Shown here in pieces: positions 35,994 to 45,050 of a DNA stretch of 64,000 nt. The notes beneath the pieces were generated by a model. The model did not search any database, was not told the origin of the DNA, and saw nothing but the letters and a program-made list of their open reading frames with translations. Position 1 is the stretch's first letter. Every line of letters starts with the position of its first letter. The position numbers and the translations under genes are program-made. The DNA is from Amphritea atlantica (lineage in GTDB: Bacteria > Pseudomonadota > Gammaproteobacteria > Pseudomonadales > Balneatricaceae), in NCBI RefSeq assembly GCF_018860855.1, contig NZ_JAHKQE010000004.1:1-64000 (forward strand), given 5' to 3'.

Positions 35994-37481
35994 CTATAGC
36001 ATGCTTCGAATGGCGTCTGCTAGGAGGGAAGCTGCTGTAGGCATTGATTCCGGATCGATGCAGCTGAAACCAATGAGTAGCCCTGGTGGTTGAATGCTGT
36101 TTACGCAGTAGATTGATAAAGGAATAACATCGACGCCAAATTCTCTAGCTCGGATACTCACAGCGCGATCGTCGAGATGCTTTGGCAACCAGCCGATTAG
36201 GTGCATACCTGAGTTTGAGGGGGCAGGGGTTATTAGGCCTTGGCAATATCGTTCTAGAACCTCGAGCAAAGCCTGTTGGCGTTCAAAATAGAGATTACGC
36301 ATCTTGCGTATATGGGCGGTGAAATGTCCTTCACTGATTACATCAGCCAGAATCGCTTGAGGCATGGTTGGTGCGGCTCGGTCGAGTAAGCTGTAAACGT
36401 TAGCAAAGCTTTCAATCAGGGGGTTGGGGACAACAAGGTAGGCTAGTCGGAGTGAAGGAAACAGTACTTTACTGAAGGTGCCTATATAAATTACGTGGTT
36501 ATATTCATCTAGACCTTGCATGGCGGTTAATGGGCGGTCTTTAAAACGAAACTCACTATCGTAGTCATCTTCAATCAGCCATGCGCCTGTCTTATAAGCC
36601 AATTGTAGTAGCTCTAATCGACGCGAGAGACTAGTTGTTATGCCAAGCGGGTGTTGGTGAGAAGGGGTCACCATAATCATTTTAGGCTGGGCTTCGAGTT
36701 TTAAGCCTGCTTTTATATCGATACCTTCATGGTCTACTGGGACCGGTACTATACGTGCTCCGGCACCTTGCATTACTTGGCGGGCGGCGATATGCCCTGG
36801 GTCTTCAACCCAAGCGCTATCACCCTCATTCATTAGCGCCCATGTACAGAGACAGAACGCTTGTTGTGCACCACTGACGACCAGTACTTGTTCTTCATCA
36901 CAGTTCACTCCACGGGCATCGCGTAAGTATGCAGCGATCTCTTTGCGTAAGGGTAAATATCCACGCGGGTCTCCATAGTTGAGCATGTGGCTTCGAGACT
37001 GGCGCCAGTGTTTACCGGATATTCTCGTCCAAGTTTGAATTGGAAACTGATCCAATGCGGGTGTTCCTGGATGGAATGGTCGTGGGGTTTGATGATGGAC
37101 TATCTTATCGCTTGGCTGTAGTGCCCGTCCTCGATCTGATATTCGGCCTAGCAGCTTTTCCTCACTGTTGACTGGGATGATGTTAGGTCGGTCGGGAGAA
37201 AGGTCGCAGGAATTTAAGTGGGCAACAAAGGTTCCGGAGCCTGTTTTAGCTTCAAGATAACCTTCTGCGATCAGTTGCTCGTAAGTATTTTGCACGGTTA
37301 GACGAGAGACGCTTAAAGTCGTTGCTAACTCTCGCGTTGAAGGTAATCGTGCGCCCGTTTTCAATTGGCCGGAAAGAATCGCTTCACGTAATTGTGTGCC
37401 AAGTTGACGAAACTTAGGTATAGCTGAATCCTGAGATAGCTGGATCATTGATAATAAAGCGCTACGAGAATATCGAGCCAT
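35994..37481 (-). CDS. MocR-type (GntR-aminotransferase) transcriptional regulator
   Basis: This 495-residue protein has an N-terminal GntR winged helix ('QLREAILSGQLKTGARLPST' followed by RELATTLSVSRLTVQNTY). A linker leads to a fold-type I aminotransferase domain with 'LVVSGAQQAF', 'WVEDPGH', 'LIEDDYDSEF' and the PLP lysine in 'YIGTFSKVLFPSLR'. MocR proteins sense PLP or an amine-PLP adduct and control genes for amine or amino-acid use (GabR, TauR, PdxR). Neighbouring amine-type transporters and dehydrogenases make it the probable local regulator. Its 220-base upstream gap carries the terminator of the permease gene and its own promoter. Confidence 0.88.
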   Translation of the reverse strand: MARYSRSALLSMIQLSQDSAIPKFRQLGTQLREAILSGQLKTGARLPSTRELATTLSVSRLTVQNTYEQLIAEGYLEAKTGSGTFVAHLNSCDLSPDRPNIIPVNSEEKLLGRISDRGRALQPSDKIVHHQTPRPFHPGTPALDQFPIQTWTRISGKHWRQSRSHMLNYGDPRGYLPLRKEIAAYLRDARGVNCDEEQVLVVSGAQQAFCLCTWALMNEGDSAWVEDPGHIAARQVMQGAGARIVPVPVDHEGIDIKAGLKLEAQPKMIMVTPSHQHPLGITTSLSRRLELLQLAYKTGAWLIEDDYDSEFRFKDRPLTAMQGLDEYNHVIYIGTFSKVLFPSLRLAYLVVPNPLIESFANVYSLLDRAAPTMPQAILADVISEGHFTAHIRKMRNLYFERQQALLEVLERYCQGLITPAPSNSGMHLIGWLPKHLDDRAVSIRAREFGVDVIPLSIYCVNSIQPPGLLIGFSCIDPESMPTAASLLADAIRSML

Positions 37482-37651
37482 GTCATGTTCCTGTATTTAC
37501 TTTAGTGTGCGGCTATCCCTGTTATGTCTTTAATTTGCGATGACTTTTAACGTTTATGTTTTGGTCCGTGTTACTTAGTGTACTTGATTAAAAAGATATA
37601 GAAACACGTTGAGTGTTCTTTCATATGTATTCTGTGGTCAGAATCAATACA

Positions 37652-37691
37652 GATAAAACGAGGCCAGCACTTGTCGTTCAAGCGCTGGCCC
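37652..37691 (-). terminator. Terminator after the APC permease gene
   Basis: On the minus strand, a long stem GGCCAGCGCTTG / CAAGTGCTGGCC (one G-T mismatch) with a 5-base loop is followed by TCGTTTTATC. It lies just past the stop codon of the permease gene at 37702 and ends the SulP-permease transcript before the MocR gene. Confidence 0.8.
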
Positions 37692-37701
37692 ATCGGTCAT
37701 A

Positions 37702-39159
37702 TTACCGAGCTAACACAGCCTCTTTTTCTTCTTCCTGAGAGAGTGTGTGGTTTGAATTAATCTCAGCGTCTAGGATCGCTTTCACTTCACTTTCACTGTG
37801 TTGTGCAGAGGTCATGACATAGAGCAGTATTCCAAAAAGAACCCAACCGACAACAATAGCCCATTCAGGAGGCGTCAACGCTGCAGGGCTACCCGGTAGG
37901 TACAACGCGCCAATTCCTGCAGATAAAACAATAGCAGACCAGCCAACCAATCTACCCATCGGAGCTCGGAAAGGACGTTTCATTTCAGGTGCTTTTTTCC
38001 TCAAAATAAGAAAGCTTAAGGCAACCAGCGCATAGGCGACGATGATGCCAAGCCCGCCAGCGTCAACCAGCCAAACCATGGATTTTCGGCCCATTAATGG
38101 TGCTAATGTGCTGATAATTCCAATTAAGATGATGGCATTCACTGGGGTGTTATAAACAGGGTGTAGTTTGGCCAGGAAAGAGGGAAGCATGCGGGCACGT
38201 GCCATAGCATAAATAGCTCGGCTACCACCGACATAGAATGCATTCCAGCTAGTCACAATTCCGCCTAGGCCGGCCAGAACAATCAGTTTTCCACCCCATG
38301 TAGCACCCACGAGAGCAGACATTGCATCAGCTACCGGAAGGCTTGAATTCTTTAACTCTTCAGTGTCGAGTGCGACAGCGACCGACAGTGTGATAAAAGC
38401 GTACCAGCATGTAGCGATAATCACGGATACGATGAGAATTTTACCTATCTCTTTATAGGGGAGATCGATCTCTTCAGCGGCCTGTGGAATAACGTCAAAA
38501 CCGATAAACATCAGTGGTACCATGACGATGACACCCATAATGCCTTTATAACCTTCGGTAAATAATGGATCAGCTTTGGCGGTATCGCCTTCGAGTAGTG
38601 CACCTGACATTAGCATCGCACCGGCGATTAAAATAAGAATAGTGACCACTTTTTGAAATAGTGCGGCACTCTTTACTCCGCGGTAGTTTATCCACATCAT
38701 CACGATTGAACCGATAATGCCGACGAGAACCCAAGTGGCGTATACATCCCATCCGGCAACGGTATATAAGTAGCCGACTTTATAATGGGGGAAGATATAT
38801 TCCAGCACCGTAGGCAATGCAACGGCTTCAAATGCAATCACTGATATGTATCCGAGTAACATTGCCCAAGTACATATGAAAGACCATTTAACGCCCATGG
38901 CACGATAGCTATAAACATGCTCGCCACCGGTAATCGGCATGGCGGAAGCAAGCTCTGCATAGGTCAAACCGATAAGAATGACCGCGATGCCCCCGATTAT
39001 AAAAGCACTAAAAGCACCTAATGCACCGGCAGAAAGTACCCAGTTGCCAGCCAAAGCGACCCAGCCCCAGCCGATCATGGCACCAAAGGCGAGTGCCATA
39101 ACGTCTTGTCGACCCAGCACGCGTTTAAGCGAACCTGAGCTTTTCTTAGATGAATTCAT
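37702..39159 (-). CDS. APC-family amino acid/amine permease
   Basis: This 485-residue protein has about 12 membrane spans and the APC-type first helix 'VMALAFGAMIGWGWVALAGN', then 'ELASAMPITGGEHVYSYRAM' and 'MVPLMFIGFDVIPQAAEEI'. APC permeases carry amino acids, polyamines or amines by proton symport or antiport. The permease lies 26 bases after the SulP gene and upstream of the MocR gene. Context with an ABC polyamine-type importer and alcohol/aldehyde dehydrogenases suggests an amine or amino-acid-derived substrate. Its C-terminal tail is acidic and cytoplasmic ('EEEKEAVLAR'). Confidence 0.87.
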   Translation of the reverse strand: MNSSKKSSGSLKRVLGRQDVMALAFGAMIGWGWVALAGNWVLSAGALGAFSAFIIGGIAVILIGLTYAELASAMPITGGEHVYSYRAMGVKWSFICTWAMLLGYISVIAFEAVALPTVLEYIFPHYKVGYLYTVAGWDVYATWVLVGIIGSIVMMWINYRGVKSAALFQKVVTILILIAGAMLMSGALLEGDTAKADPLFTEGYKGIMGVIVMVPLMFIGFDVIPQAAEEIDLPYKEIGKILIVSVIIATCWYAFITLSVAVALDTEELKNSSLPVADAMSALVGATWGGKLIVLAGLGGIVTSWNAFYVGGSRAIYAMARARMLPSFLAKLHPVYNTPVNAIILIGIISTLAPLMGRKSMVWLVDAGGLGIIVAYALVALSFLILRKKAPEMKRPFRAPMGRLVGWSAIVLSAGIGALYLPGSPAALTPPEWAIVVGWVLFGILLYVMTSAQHSESEVKAILDAEINSNHTLSQEEEKEAVLAR

Positions 39160-39185
39160 AATGTCTCCAGTTAAGTTATTGTAAT

Positions 39186-40907
39186 TTATGTGGCTATATT
39201 AAGATTGAATTTTTCTAGACTGCTTTCCAAGGAGGGCTCAAACAGTAACCAGTGCTGTTTTGGGGAAATACCGGCTAGTTCTAAAGCTTTACTTGGTTGA
39301 GGTTGTAAGTCGGCGAGTATGAGACGAATATCGCGATGACGCATTTCCTGGATTACCGCTTCAAGGCAAGTGATACCGGTCGCATCGATGATAGGCACCG
39401 CCTCGAGATAAAAAATGATGGTGTCCAGTTTGCGATCCATCATCAGTACGTTTTGTAGCGTTCTTTCCGCGCCAGCAAAGAATAAGGGGCCTGAAAATTT
39501 CAACACACAGACATTCTCTGGCAGCTCATAGGGCAGGTTTTGGCTCTTCTGTTTTAATTCCCGTACCTCTACGGTTGTGTCCATTCTGCGGATGAAAATC
39601 AGAGCACCTAACACAACACCAATCCCCACGGCCGCCACCATATTGACGGTTACAGTCAACAATAAGGTGATGAGTAACAGAGCTTTGTCCCCTCTGGACG
39701 ATATTCTTAATAAGCGTAGTAGGTGTGGCAGTTCGCTCATGTTCCAAGCGATCATCAGTAATAATGCGGAGAGTGCTGCCATCGGTAAATATGACAAGAA
39801 CGGGGCTAGGTACAGAATGCCCAGTAGTACCACTGCGGCATGTATAACAGCAGATAATGGAGAGCAAGCCCCCGCTTTATAATTGGCAACGGTTCGTGCT
39901 ATAGCGGCGGTGGCGGTAATGCCGCCAAAAAATGGGGCGATGATATTGCCTAATCCCTGACCAACCAATTCACTGTTTGCATGATGGCGATGGCCGCTCA
40001 TTCCGTCAGAGATAACAGCGCACAGCAGAGATTCAATGGCGCCCAGTAGGGCGATAGCAAGTGCGGGTATAAATAATTGCTGCAATAACGATAAGCTGAG
40101 TATGAGTGGCTTGCCGTCAGGGCCGGGTAAATCCCAAGGAAATAGAAAGGAGGGGGCTAAAGGCGGGATTCCGGGTAAGGTTTGTCCTTGATCTTGATAG
40201 CTGAATAATGTGCCTATCGTGGCAATGTCATTGCCGTTACTACTTAGCCATTGTGCGACGGTAGCGCCTGCCGCTAGGGCAAAAAGATGCCCCGGGATAC
40301 GTAAGGGTAAGCGGGGCCAGATGATTAATACTGCTAGGGTGGTTAACCCTATTAATAGATCACTACTGTTGTAGCTTGGCAGTGCCTGCCAGAGTGTAAT
40401 GACTTTATCGATATATCCTGCAGGCATATTTTCGATATTTAGGCCGGCAAAATCTTTTATCTGTAAGGTGGCTATAACGATGGCGATACCCGCCGTAAAG
40501 CCGATAACAACGGGGGCGGGAATAAATTCGATCAATTTTCCCATCCGCGCAAGGCCCATCAGCAACATCATCATGCCCGCCATGATTGTTGCTATCAATA
40601 AGCCTGCAATGCCAAATTGCTGTGTAACCGGGTAAAGAATGACCACAAATGCTGCGGTTGGTCCGGAAACACTAAGACGGCTACCGCCGGTTAAAGCAAT
40701 AACCAAGCCTGCGATCACGCAAGTATAGAGTCCATATTGGGGTGGCACACCACTGGCAATTGCCAGCGCCATTGCGAGAGGAATCGCTATGATACCGACA
40801 GTCATACCAGCGACTAGATCCCGGCGTAAATGGGACACGCTATAGTCGGCTGCAATTGACTGACGCAAACCAGCTGCAAACGGTATTTGTAAAAGCCAGT
40901 TCAGCAT
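39186..40907 (-). CDS. SulP-family anion transporter with STAS domain
   Basis: This 573-residue protein has some 12-14 membrane spans and the SulP signature 'AGMTVGIIAIPLAMALAIAS' plus 'GVPPQYGLYTCVIAG', followed by a cytoplasmic STAS domain near residues 445-560 ('IFYLEAVPIIDATGITCLEA'). SulP proteins move sulfate, bicarbonate or dicarboxylates. The gene precedes the APC permease by 26 bases on the same strand and follows the alcohol dehydrogenase gene after a 136-base gap containing a long hairpin. If the pathway degrades a sulfonated amine this would fit sulfate export, but bicarbonate uptake is as likely. Confidence 0.88.
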   Translation of the reverse strand: MLNWLLQIPFAAGLRQSIAADYSVSHLRRDLVAGMTVGIIAIPLAMALAIASGVPPQYGLYTCVIAGLVIALTGGSRLSVSGPTAAFVVILYPVTQQFGIAGLLIATIMAGMMMLLMGLARMGKLIEFIPAPVVIGFTAGIAIVIATLQIKDFAGLNIENMPAGYIDKVITLWQALPSYNSSDLLIGLTTLAVLIIWPRLPLRIPGHLFALAAGATVAQWLSSNGNDIATIGTLFSYQDQGQTLPGIPPLAPSFLFPWDLPGPDGKPLILSLSLLQQLFIPALAIALLGAIESLLCAVISDGMSGHRHHANSELVGQGLGNIIAPFFGGITATAAIARTVANYKAGACSPLSAVIHAAVVLLGILYLAPFLSYLPMAALSALLLMIAWNMSELPHLLRLLRISSRGDKALLLITLLLTVTVNMVAAVGIGVVLGALIFIRRMDTTVEVRELKQKSQNLPYELPENVCVLKFSGPLFFAGAERTLQNVLMMDRKLDTIIFYLEAVPIIDATGITCLEAVIQEMRHRDIRLILADLQPQPSKALELAGISPKQHWLLFEPSLESSLEKFNLNIAT

Positions 40908-40962
40908 AGAAAACTCCTAAGCTTGATGTAATAAAAGCGGGTAAAAACATTATTGCTATGCT

Positions 40963-41033
40963 TGGCTGCGCCTCCCAGGAACGCTCTTGCAGGTAGAGCA
41001 GAATGCAGCTCTTGAATATGGGAGGGGCAGCCA
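40963..41033 (-). repeat. Long hairpin with alternative inner pairings between adh and sulP
   Basis: Two 15-base arms (40963-40977 and 41019-41033, one mismatch) enclose a 41-base centre. The centre has GCTCT, AGAGC and GCTCT in series, so the middle AGAGC can pair with either neighbour. It lies between the alcohol dehydrogenase stop and the SulP start on the minus strand. The mutually exclusive stems are those of an attenuator or mRNA-processing element; a small mobile repeat is the other possibility. Confidence 0.5.
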
Positions 41034-41043
41034 GAACGGTGCT

Positions 41044-42213
41044 TTATAAATCTCCTCTTATTGCGGCAGTAAAGATGGCGCTATATTGATCGGCAGTGAA
41101 AGGAATAGGGTTACCTCCGGCGCTCGGGTCTTCACTGGCCATTTGACCTACTTTAACGGCATCGTAGCTATTGATACCAATTTCCGATAAAGAGTGTGGA
41201 ATGCCTAGACGTTTGCGCATTTCAAGCACCCAATTAAGGAAGCCATTAAATGAGGCGTCCTCTAATCCCATGTAGCGGGCACATCGTTCGATTCGTTCAT
41301 CAATAGCATGACGATTTGCTTTGAGTACATATGGCATCAGGATAGCATTTAGCATTCCGTGATGAGCGTCGTATAGTGCGCCTAGTGGATGAGCTAAGGC
41401 ATGCATGCCGCCTAGCCCTTTTTGAAACGCGGTGGCGCCCATTGCTGAGGCAACAATCATTTGCATACGTGCTTCAACATCATGACCGTCGCTGGTGGCG
41501 CGTGGTAGATATTCCTGTACCAGTCGAATACCTTCGATTGCGATGCCTTCAGCCATTGGATGATAAAAAGGTGAGCAGAGTGCTTCTAGGTTATGTGACA
41601 AAGCGTCCATACCGGTCGCTGCCGTGATATTAGAGGGTAATCCTACGGTCAGTTGTGGATCGAGAATGACGACTGACGGTAACATCTTAGGGTGGAATAT
41701 AATCCGTTTGATGTGATTTTCATCATCGGTAATGACCGATGCCCGGCCCACTTCAGAACCCGTACCTGCGGTGGTGGGCACGGCGACAATAGGTGCAACG
41801 CCTTCCTCTTTTACATGAGTCCAATTATCGCCGACATCTTCAAAGCTCCACAGAGGTAAATCTTGGCCTACCATGAGGGCTACTGCTTTAGCTGCATCCA
41901 GTCCGGAACCACCGCCAAAAGCAATGACGCCATCATGGTTACCCTTTTTATAAGCGTCAACACCATCCATAACATTCTGTCCGGTTGGGTTGCCTTTAAT
42001 GTTGCTGAATACTTCGCAGCGCAAATCAGCATTGCGGCAGCTTGATACTGCATCAGCGACCATCGGCAGTGCGGCTAGGCCCGGATCCGTAATTAGTAAC
42101 GGTGCTTTCATGCCTAGGTCTTTACAGACGTCAGCGAGTTCAGCAATACGTCCGGCTCCGGCACGGATACTGTTTGGATAGTTCCAGTTACCATTCAGGT
42201 TTGTATATGTCAT
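41044..42213 (-). CDS. Iron-containing alcohol dehydrogenase
   Basis: This 389-residue protein of the type III (Fe) alcohol dehydrogenase family has the nucleotide-binding 'GDGVIAFGGGSGLDAAK' region (here 'IAFGGGSGLDAAKAVAL'), 'VPTTAGTGSEV', and metal ligands in 'DALSHNLEAL' and 'HALAHPLGALYDAHHG'. These enzymes oxidise primary alcohols or reduce aldehydes with NAD(P). It lies downstream of the aldehyde dehydrogenase gene, so the pair could oxidise an alcohol through its aldehyde to an acid, probably derived from the imported amine. Confidence 0.9.
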   Translation of the reverse strand: MTYTNLNGNWNYPNSIRAGAGRIAELADVCKDLGMKAPLLITDPGLAALPMVADAVSSCRNADLRCEVFSNIKGNPTGQNVMDGVDAYKKGNHDGVIAFGGGSGLDAAKAVALMVGQDLPLWSFEDVGDNWTHVKEEGVAPIVAVPTTAGTGSEVGRASVITDDENHIKRIIFHPKMLPSVVILDPQLTVGLPSNITAATGMDALSHNLEALCSPFYHPMAEGIAIEGIRLVQEYLPRATSDGHDVEARMQMIVASAMGATAFQKGLGGMHALAHPLGALYDAHHGMLNAILMPYVLKANRHAIDERIERCARYMGLEDASFNGFLNWVLEMRKRLGIPHSLSEIGINSYDAVKVGQMASEDPSAGGNPIPFTADQYSAIFTAAIRGDL

Positions 42214-42306
42214 TTTTATGCTCCAAAAGTTTGGCTGTGTTAGCAGCCCCGCTTACTCATTCTTGTTATGCCGGAGTCAGGCACTCCGATTCTGGTTTGC
42301 AGATAT

Positions 42307-42335
42307 TTATTAGGCGAAAACCTCTCGCCTAATAA
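42307..42335 (-). terminator. 11-bp stem-loop after the aldehyde dehydrogenase gene
   Basis: A perfect 11-base stem TTATTAGGCGA / TCGCCTAATAA with a 7-base loop lies 15 bases past the aldehyde dehydrogenase stop. There is no T-run, so it may act in mRNA processing or 3'-end protection rather than full termination, leaving the alcohol dehydrogenase gene in the same transcript. Confidence 0.5.
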
Positions 42336-42350
42336 ACCATCGTGTGCTGT

Positions 42351-43742
42351 TTAGTTTTTAATATGAAAGGACTTTGGTCGGGTCAGTGACTCGAAGCCTA
42401 ACTTGGACAAAGTACAGCCGCGGCCGGAGTTTTTGATTCCCGTCCAGGCGAGGGCGGGATCAAGATAATCACAGCGGTTAATGAAAAAAGTACCGGTTTC
42501 TACTTGTTCGCCCAGCTCTGTTGCATAAGCAACATCTCGGGTGAAAATTGATGCTGTGAGACCGAATTCAGAGTCATTCATCAAAGCAATAGCTTCTTCG
42601 TCACTACTGACTTTCTGAATCCCAACGACTGGGCCGAAGGATTCTTCTGTCATGAGGCGCATATCATGATTGACGTTAGTGAGTATTTGCGGCGCAAGGT
42701 ACGCCGTGCCAGGCTGATCCATCTCGAAAGTATCGGGTGAGATTTGTGCAATCGCTCCTTTTTCAACCGCATCCGCGATCTGCTCTCGTACGAAGTCAGC
42801 AGCGGCGGCACGCACCACCGGACCCAACGTAGTGTCAGGATCATCCGAGCGGCCCAGCTTGTACTGTTTGACTAACGCGACGGCTTTAGCCACAAAGTCA
42901 TCATAAATAGATGCATCGACGTAGATGCGTTCGATACCGCAGCAAGACTGTCCTGAGTTAAAGAAGGCGCCATCAATAGTCGTTTCTACCGCGTAATCAA
43001 GATTCGCATCGGCACGAACATAGGCTGGATCTTTTCCGCCAAGCTCAAGGCCGACGCCAATAAAGCGTCCAGCAGCAGCCTGTTCCACCATGGCTCCACC
43101 AGGCACGGAACCTGTAAATGCAACGTAGTTAACTTCTTCTGCTTGAATCACACTCTCTGTATCAGCATGACTAATATGTAGGTATTGGAAAACACCTTCC
43201 GGTAAGCCCGCAGCAACAAAAGCTTCGGCAATACGCTCGGCGCAGAGTGGGGTTTGAGCTGAATGTTTCAGCACGACGGTGTTGCCTGCCAGAATCGCTG
43301 GCATGATGGCGTTGATCGCGGTCAGGTATGGATAATTCCAAGGGGCAATAACAAATACTACGCCGAGTGCTTCACGTTTTATGTAGCGCTTAAATCCGGC
43401 TTTTTCAGGTACGGTCACCGGCTGCAGTGCTTCTTCTGCCACCTCTATCATATAGCGTGCGCGTTCTTCGAAGCCACCGACTTCGCCTGCGGCATAACGG
43501 ATGGGTCGGCCCATCATCCAGCAAAGTTCTTCACCGATTTGTTCTTTATTGCTGACAAATGCATCGACAGCTTTGCTGCAAATCGCTTGTCGCTCAGCTA
43601 ATGACACTTTTTTCCAAGCCTTTTGGGCCTGTTGCGCTCGTTGCAGGGCTGAGCGTATTTGCGTTTGATCGGCGTATTCACGTTCAACATAAACTGATCC
43701 GTCGATAGGAGATAGGGTACGTAGTTTGTGGCTCATATTCAT
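42351..43742 (-). CDS. NAD(P)-dependent aldehyde dehydrogenase
   Basis: This 463-residue enzyme has the family motifs 'VIAPWNYPYLTAINAIMPAI', 'VAFTGSVPGG', the general-base Glu in 'LELGGKDP' and the catalytic Cys in 'FNSGQSCCGIERIY'. It oxidises an aldehyde to the acid. It lies between the glutamine amidotransferase and the alcohol dehydrogenase genes, all on the minus strand with gaps of 58 and 137 bases. The family includes succinate-semialdehyde, aminoaldehyde and lactaldehyde dehydrogenases. Context favours an amine-derived aldehyde, but the specific substrate is not readable. Confidence 0.9.
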   Translation of the reverse strand: MNMSHKLRTLSPIDGSVYVEREYADQTQIRSALQRAQQAQKAWKKVSLAERQAICSKAVDAFVSNKEQIGEELCWMMGRPIRYAAGEVGGFEERARYMIEVAEEALQPVTVPEKAGFKRYIKREALGVVFVIAPWNYPYLTAINAIMPAILAGNTVVLKHSAQTPLCAERIAEAFVAAGLPEGVFQYLHISHADTESVIQAEEVNYVAFTGSVPGGAMVEQAAAGRFIGVGLELGGKDPAYVRADANLDYAVETTIDGAFFNSGQSCCGIERIYVDASIYDDFVAKAVALVKQYKLGRSDDPDTTLGPVVRAAAADFVREQIADAVEKGAIAQISPDTFEMDQPGTAYLAPQILTNVNHDMRLMTEESFGPVVGIQKVSSDEEAIALMNDSEFGLTASIFTRDVAYATELGEQVETGTFFINRCDYLDPALAWTGIKNSGRGCTLSKLGFESLTRPKSFHIKN

Positions 43743-43800
43743 ATTCTCATTACTCGTATTGAGTCAGGTTTTTATTGTCGAGTTGTCGTTTGAATTAGCA

Positions 43801-44664
43801 TCAACGGTTTGATTGCAAGCGTGGCAAGACAAGCTCGGTAATCCAGTTACGAACTTCTGTCTGGCGAACTTCTTCAAAGGTTAGGTCTGTGCTGATACCT
43901 AAGCGCCATGCGATATCTTTACGTTCGGGATGGGTATAAAGCGTTTCTAAATCTTCGACAAAGAGCTCTGCATCTTGAAGTGAATTAAAGAAACCAAGGT
44001 CGGTAAGACGTTCACGCCGGGCATAACACAGGCGGGCAAGTTCATGCAGGTTATATTCAGGGTGGTATTGAGTGGCCCAGAAGGTCCCCTTTTTATGGAC
44101 CACGCTGACCGCTTGTACACGGGTGTAATCATTTCCCGCGAGGATCTGTGCGCCAGATGGAAGGTGGGTGATTTCATCATAATGACTGATAAATCCGTCA
44201 AACACTGTTTTCTTGTCGCGATATAACGGATGACCACGGCCTGCTTCTGTGAGGCATATATTTCGAGCAATACCAAACTCTATGCCATCGGGATGGGCTG
44301 CACACTTGCCTCCTGCCGCTGTTACAGCCACCTGAGCTGCCCAGCAACTTCCGAATTGAGGAATACCCGCAGCATATGCCAATTGGGCTAGCTCAATTTG
44401 ACGGGTCACTTGGGGTATATCGTCATAAATGGTTAAGTTTGAGCCCGTCCAAGCGATACCATCGTAGGTGTTAAGTTGATCGATACTTGGCAGTTCATTT
44501 TCTAAATCGGCAATATACAGAATTTCAGTGTTTGCTCCTTCTGCAACATGCTTTAGTAGCTGACTGTAGAGTTGTGATGCATTAGATGCCCCGTATTGGC
44601 CAAGCTCTTCGCGAGCTGTTTTCGGGTAGGCCTCTACGACCAGAAAGGAAGGTTTGTTAGTCAT
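43801..44664 (-). CDS. Class I glutamine amidotransferase-like protein
   Basis: This 287-residue protein resembles GMP synthase-type class I glutamine amidotransferases. The nucleophile elbow is 'QFGSCWAAQVA' (Cys in G-S-C-W), and the His-x-Glu pair lies in 'ATQYHPEYNLHELA'. Free-standing members act as amidohydrolases; one branch (PuuD-like) hydrolyses gamma-glutamyl amines in polyamine breakdown, though with a different motif set. It heads the leftward dehydrogenase genes and diverges from the ABC importer, so a role in releasing glutamate from a glutamylated amine, or in glutamine use, is inferred. Confidence 0.78.
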   Translation of the reverse strand: MTNKPSFLVVEAYPKTAREELGQYGASNASQLYSQLLKHVAEGANTEILYIADLENELPSIDQLNTYDGIAWTGSNLTIYDDIPQVTRQIELAQLAYAAGIPQFGSCWAAQVAVTAAGGKCAAHPDGIEFGIARNICLTEAGRGHPLYRDKKTVFDGFISHYDEITHLPSGAQILAGNDYTRVQAVSVVHKKGTFWATQYHPEYNLHELARLCYARRERLTDLGFFNSLQDAELFVEDLETLYTHPERKDIAWRLGISTDLTFEEVRQTEVRNWITELVLPRLQSNR

Positions 44665-45050
44665 GGGTCATCTCCTAATTTTTTGCCGCAGTCGTTTTAT
44701 GATCAAAGCCCGATATCGAAACTCGGGTTTAAGTTCAGCAAAGTCTAAGAGACAAGTGGTATGTGTTTTATAGCCATTTGAATCAATCTTATAAGTCCGA
44801 TTTTAAATGGTTTGCTTTCGCCTCTATTTTGGTTGAGAGCAATAGTCTTAAGCATAATGGACTTATTAAAGTGAATTAAATGGACCTTAAATAAGGCCAG
44901 AGGAGCGATTAGTTTTAAGTGGAGCTGTTTTGCAGTGGTGAATAATTAAACCTTCAAATTTAGATGCGTTCTCGATAGGTGTTATTTCACCTGTTATTGG
45001 GAAGCTCTTTATGCCGATGTGATTAAACCTAGTCTTTTGGAGAAAACGTT
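44665..45050. promoter_or_regulatory. Divergent control region with repeated TGGAC(C)TTA motifs
   Basis: This 386-base gap separates the leftward dehydrogenase genes from the rightward importer. It contains ATGGACTTATTA (44857-44868) and ATGGACCTTAAATA (44880-44893), direct repeats 23 bases apart, and an inverted partial copy ATAAGTCC (44791-44798). The two-turn spacing suits a regulator that binds paired direct repeats, as MocR proteins do. No coding frame is evident. Confidence 0.45.

Noticed and set aside
39526-39882. Open frames on both strands inside the SulP gene
   Set aside because: They lie within the STAS and membrane region of a clear SulP frame; shadow frames.
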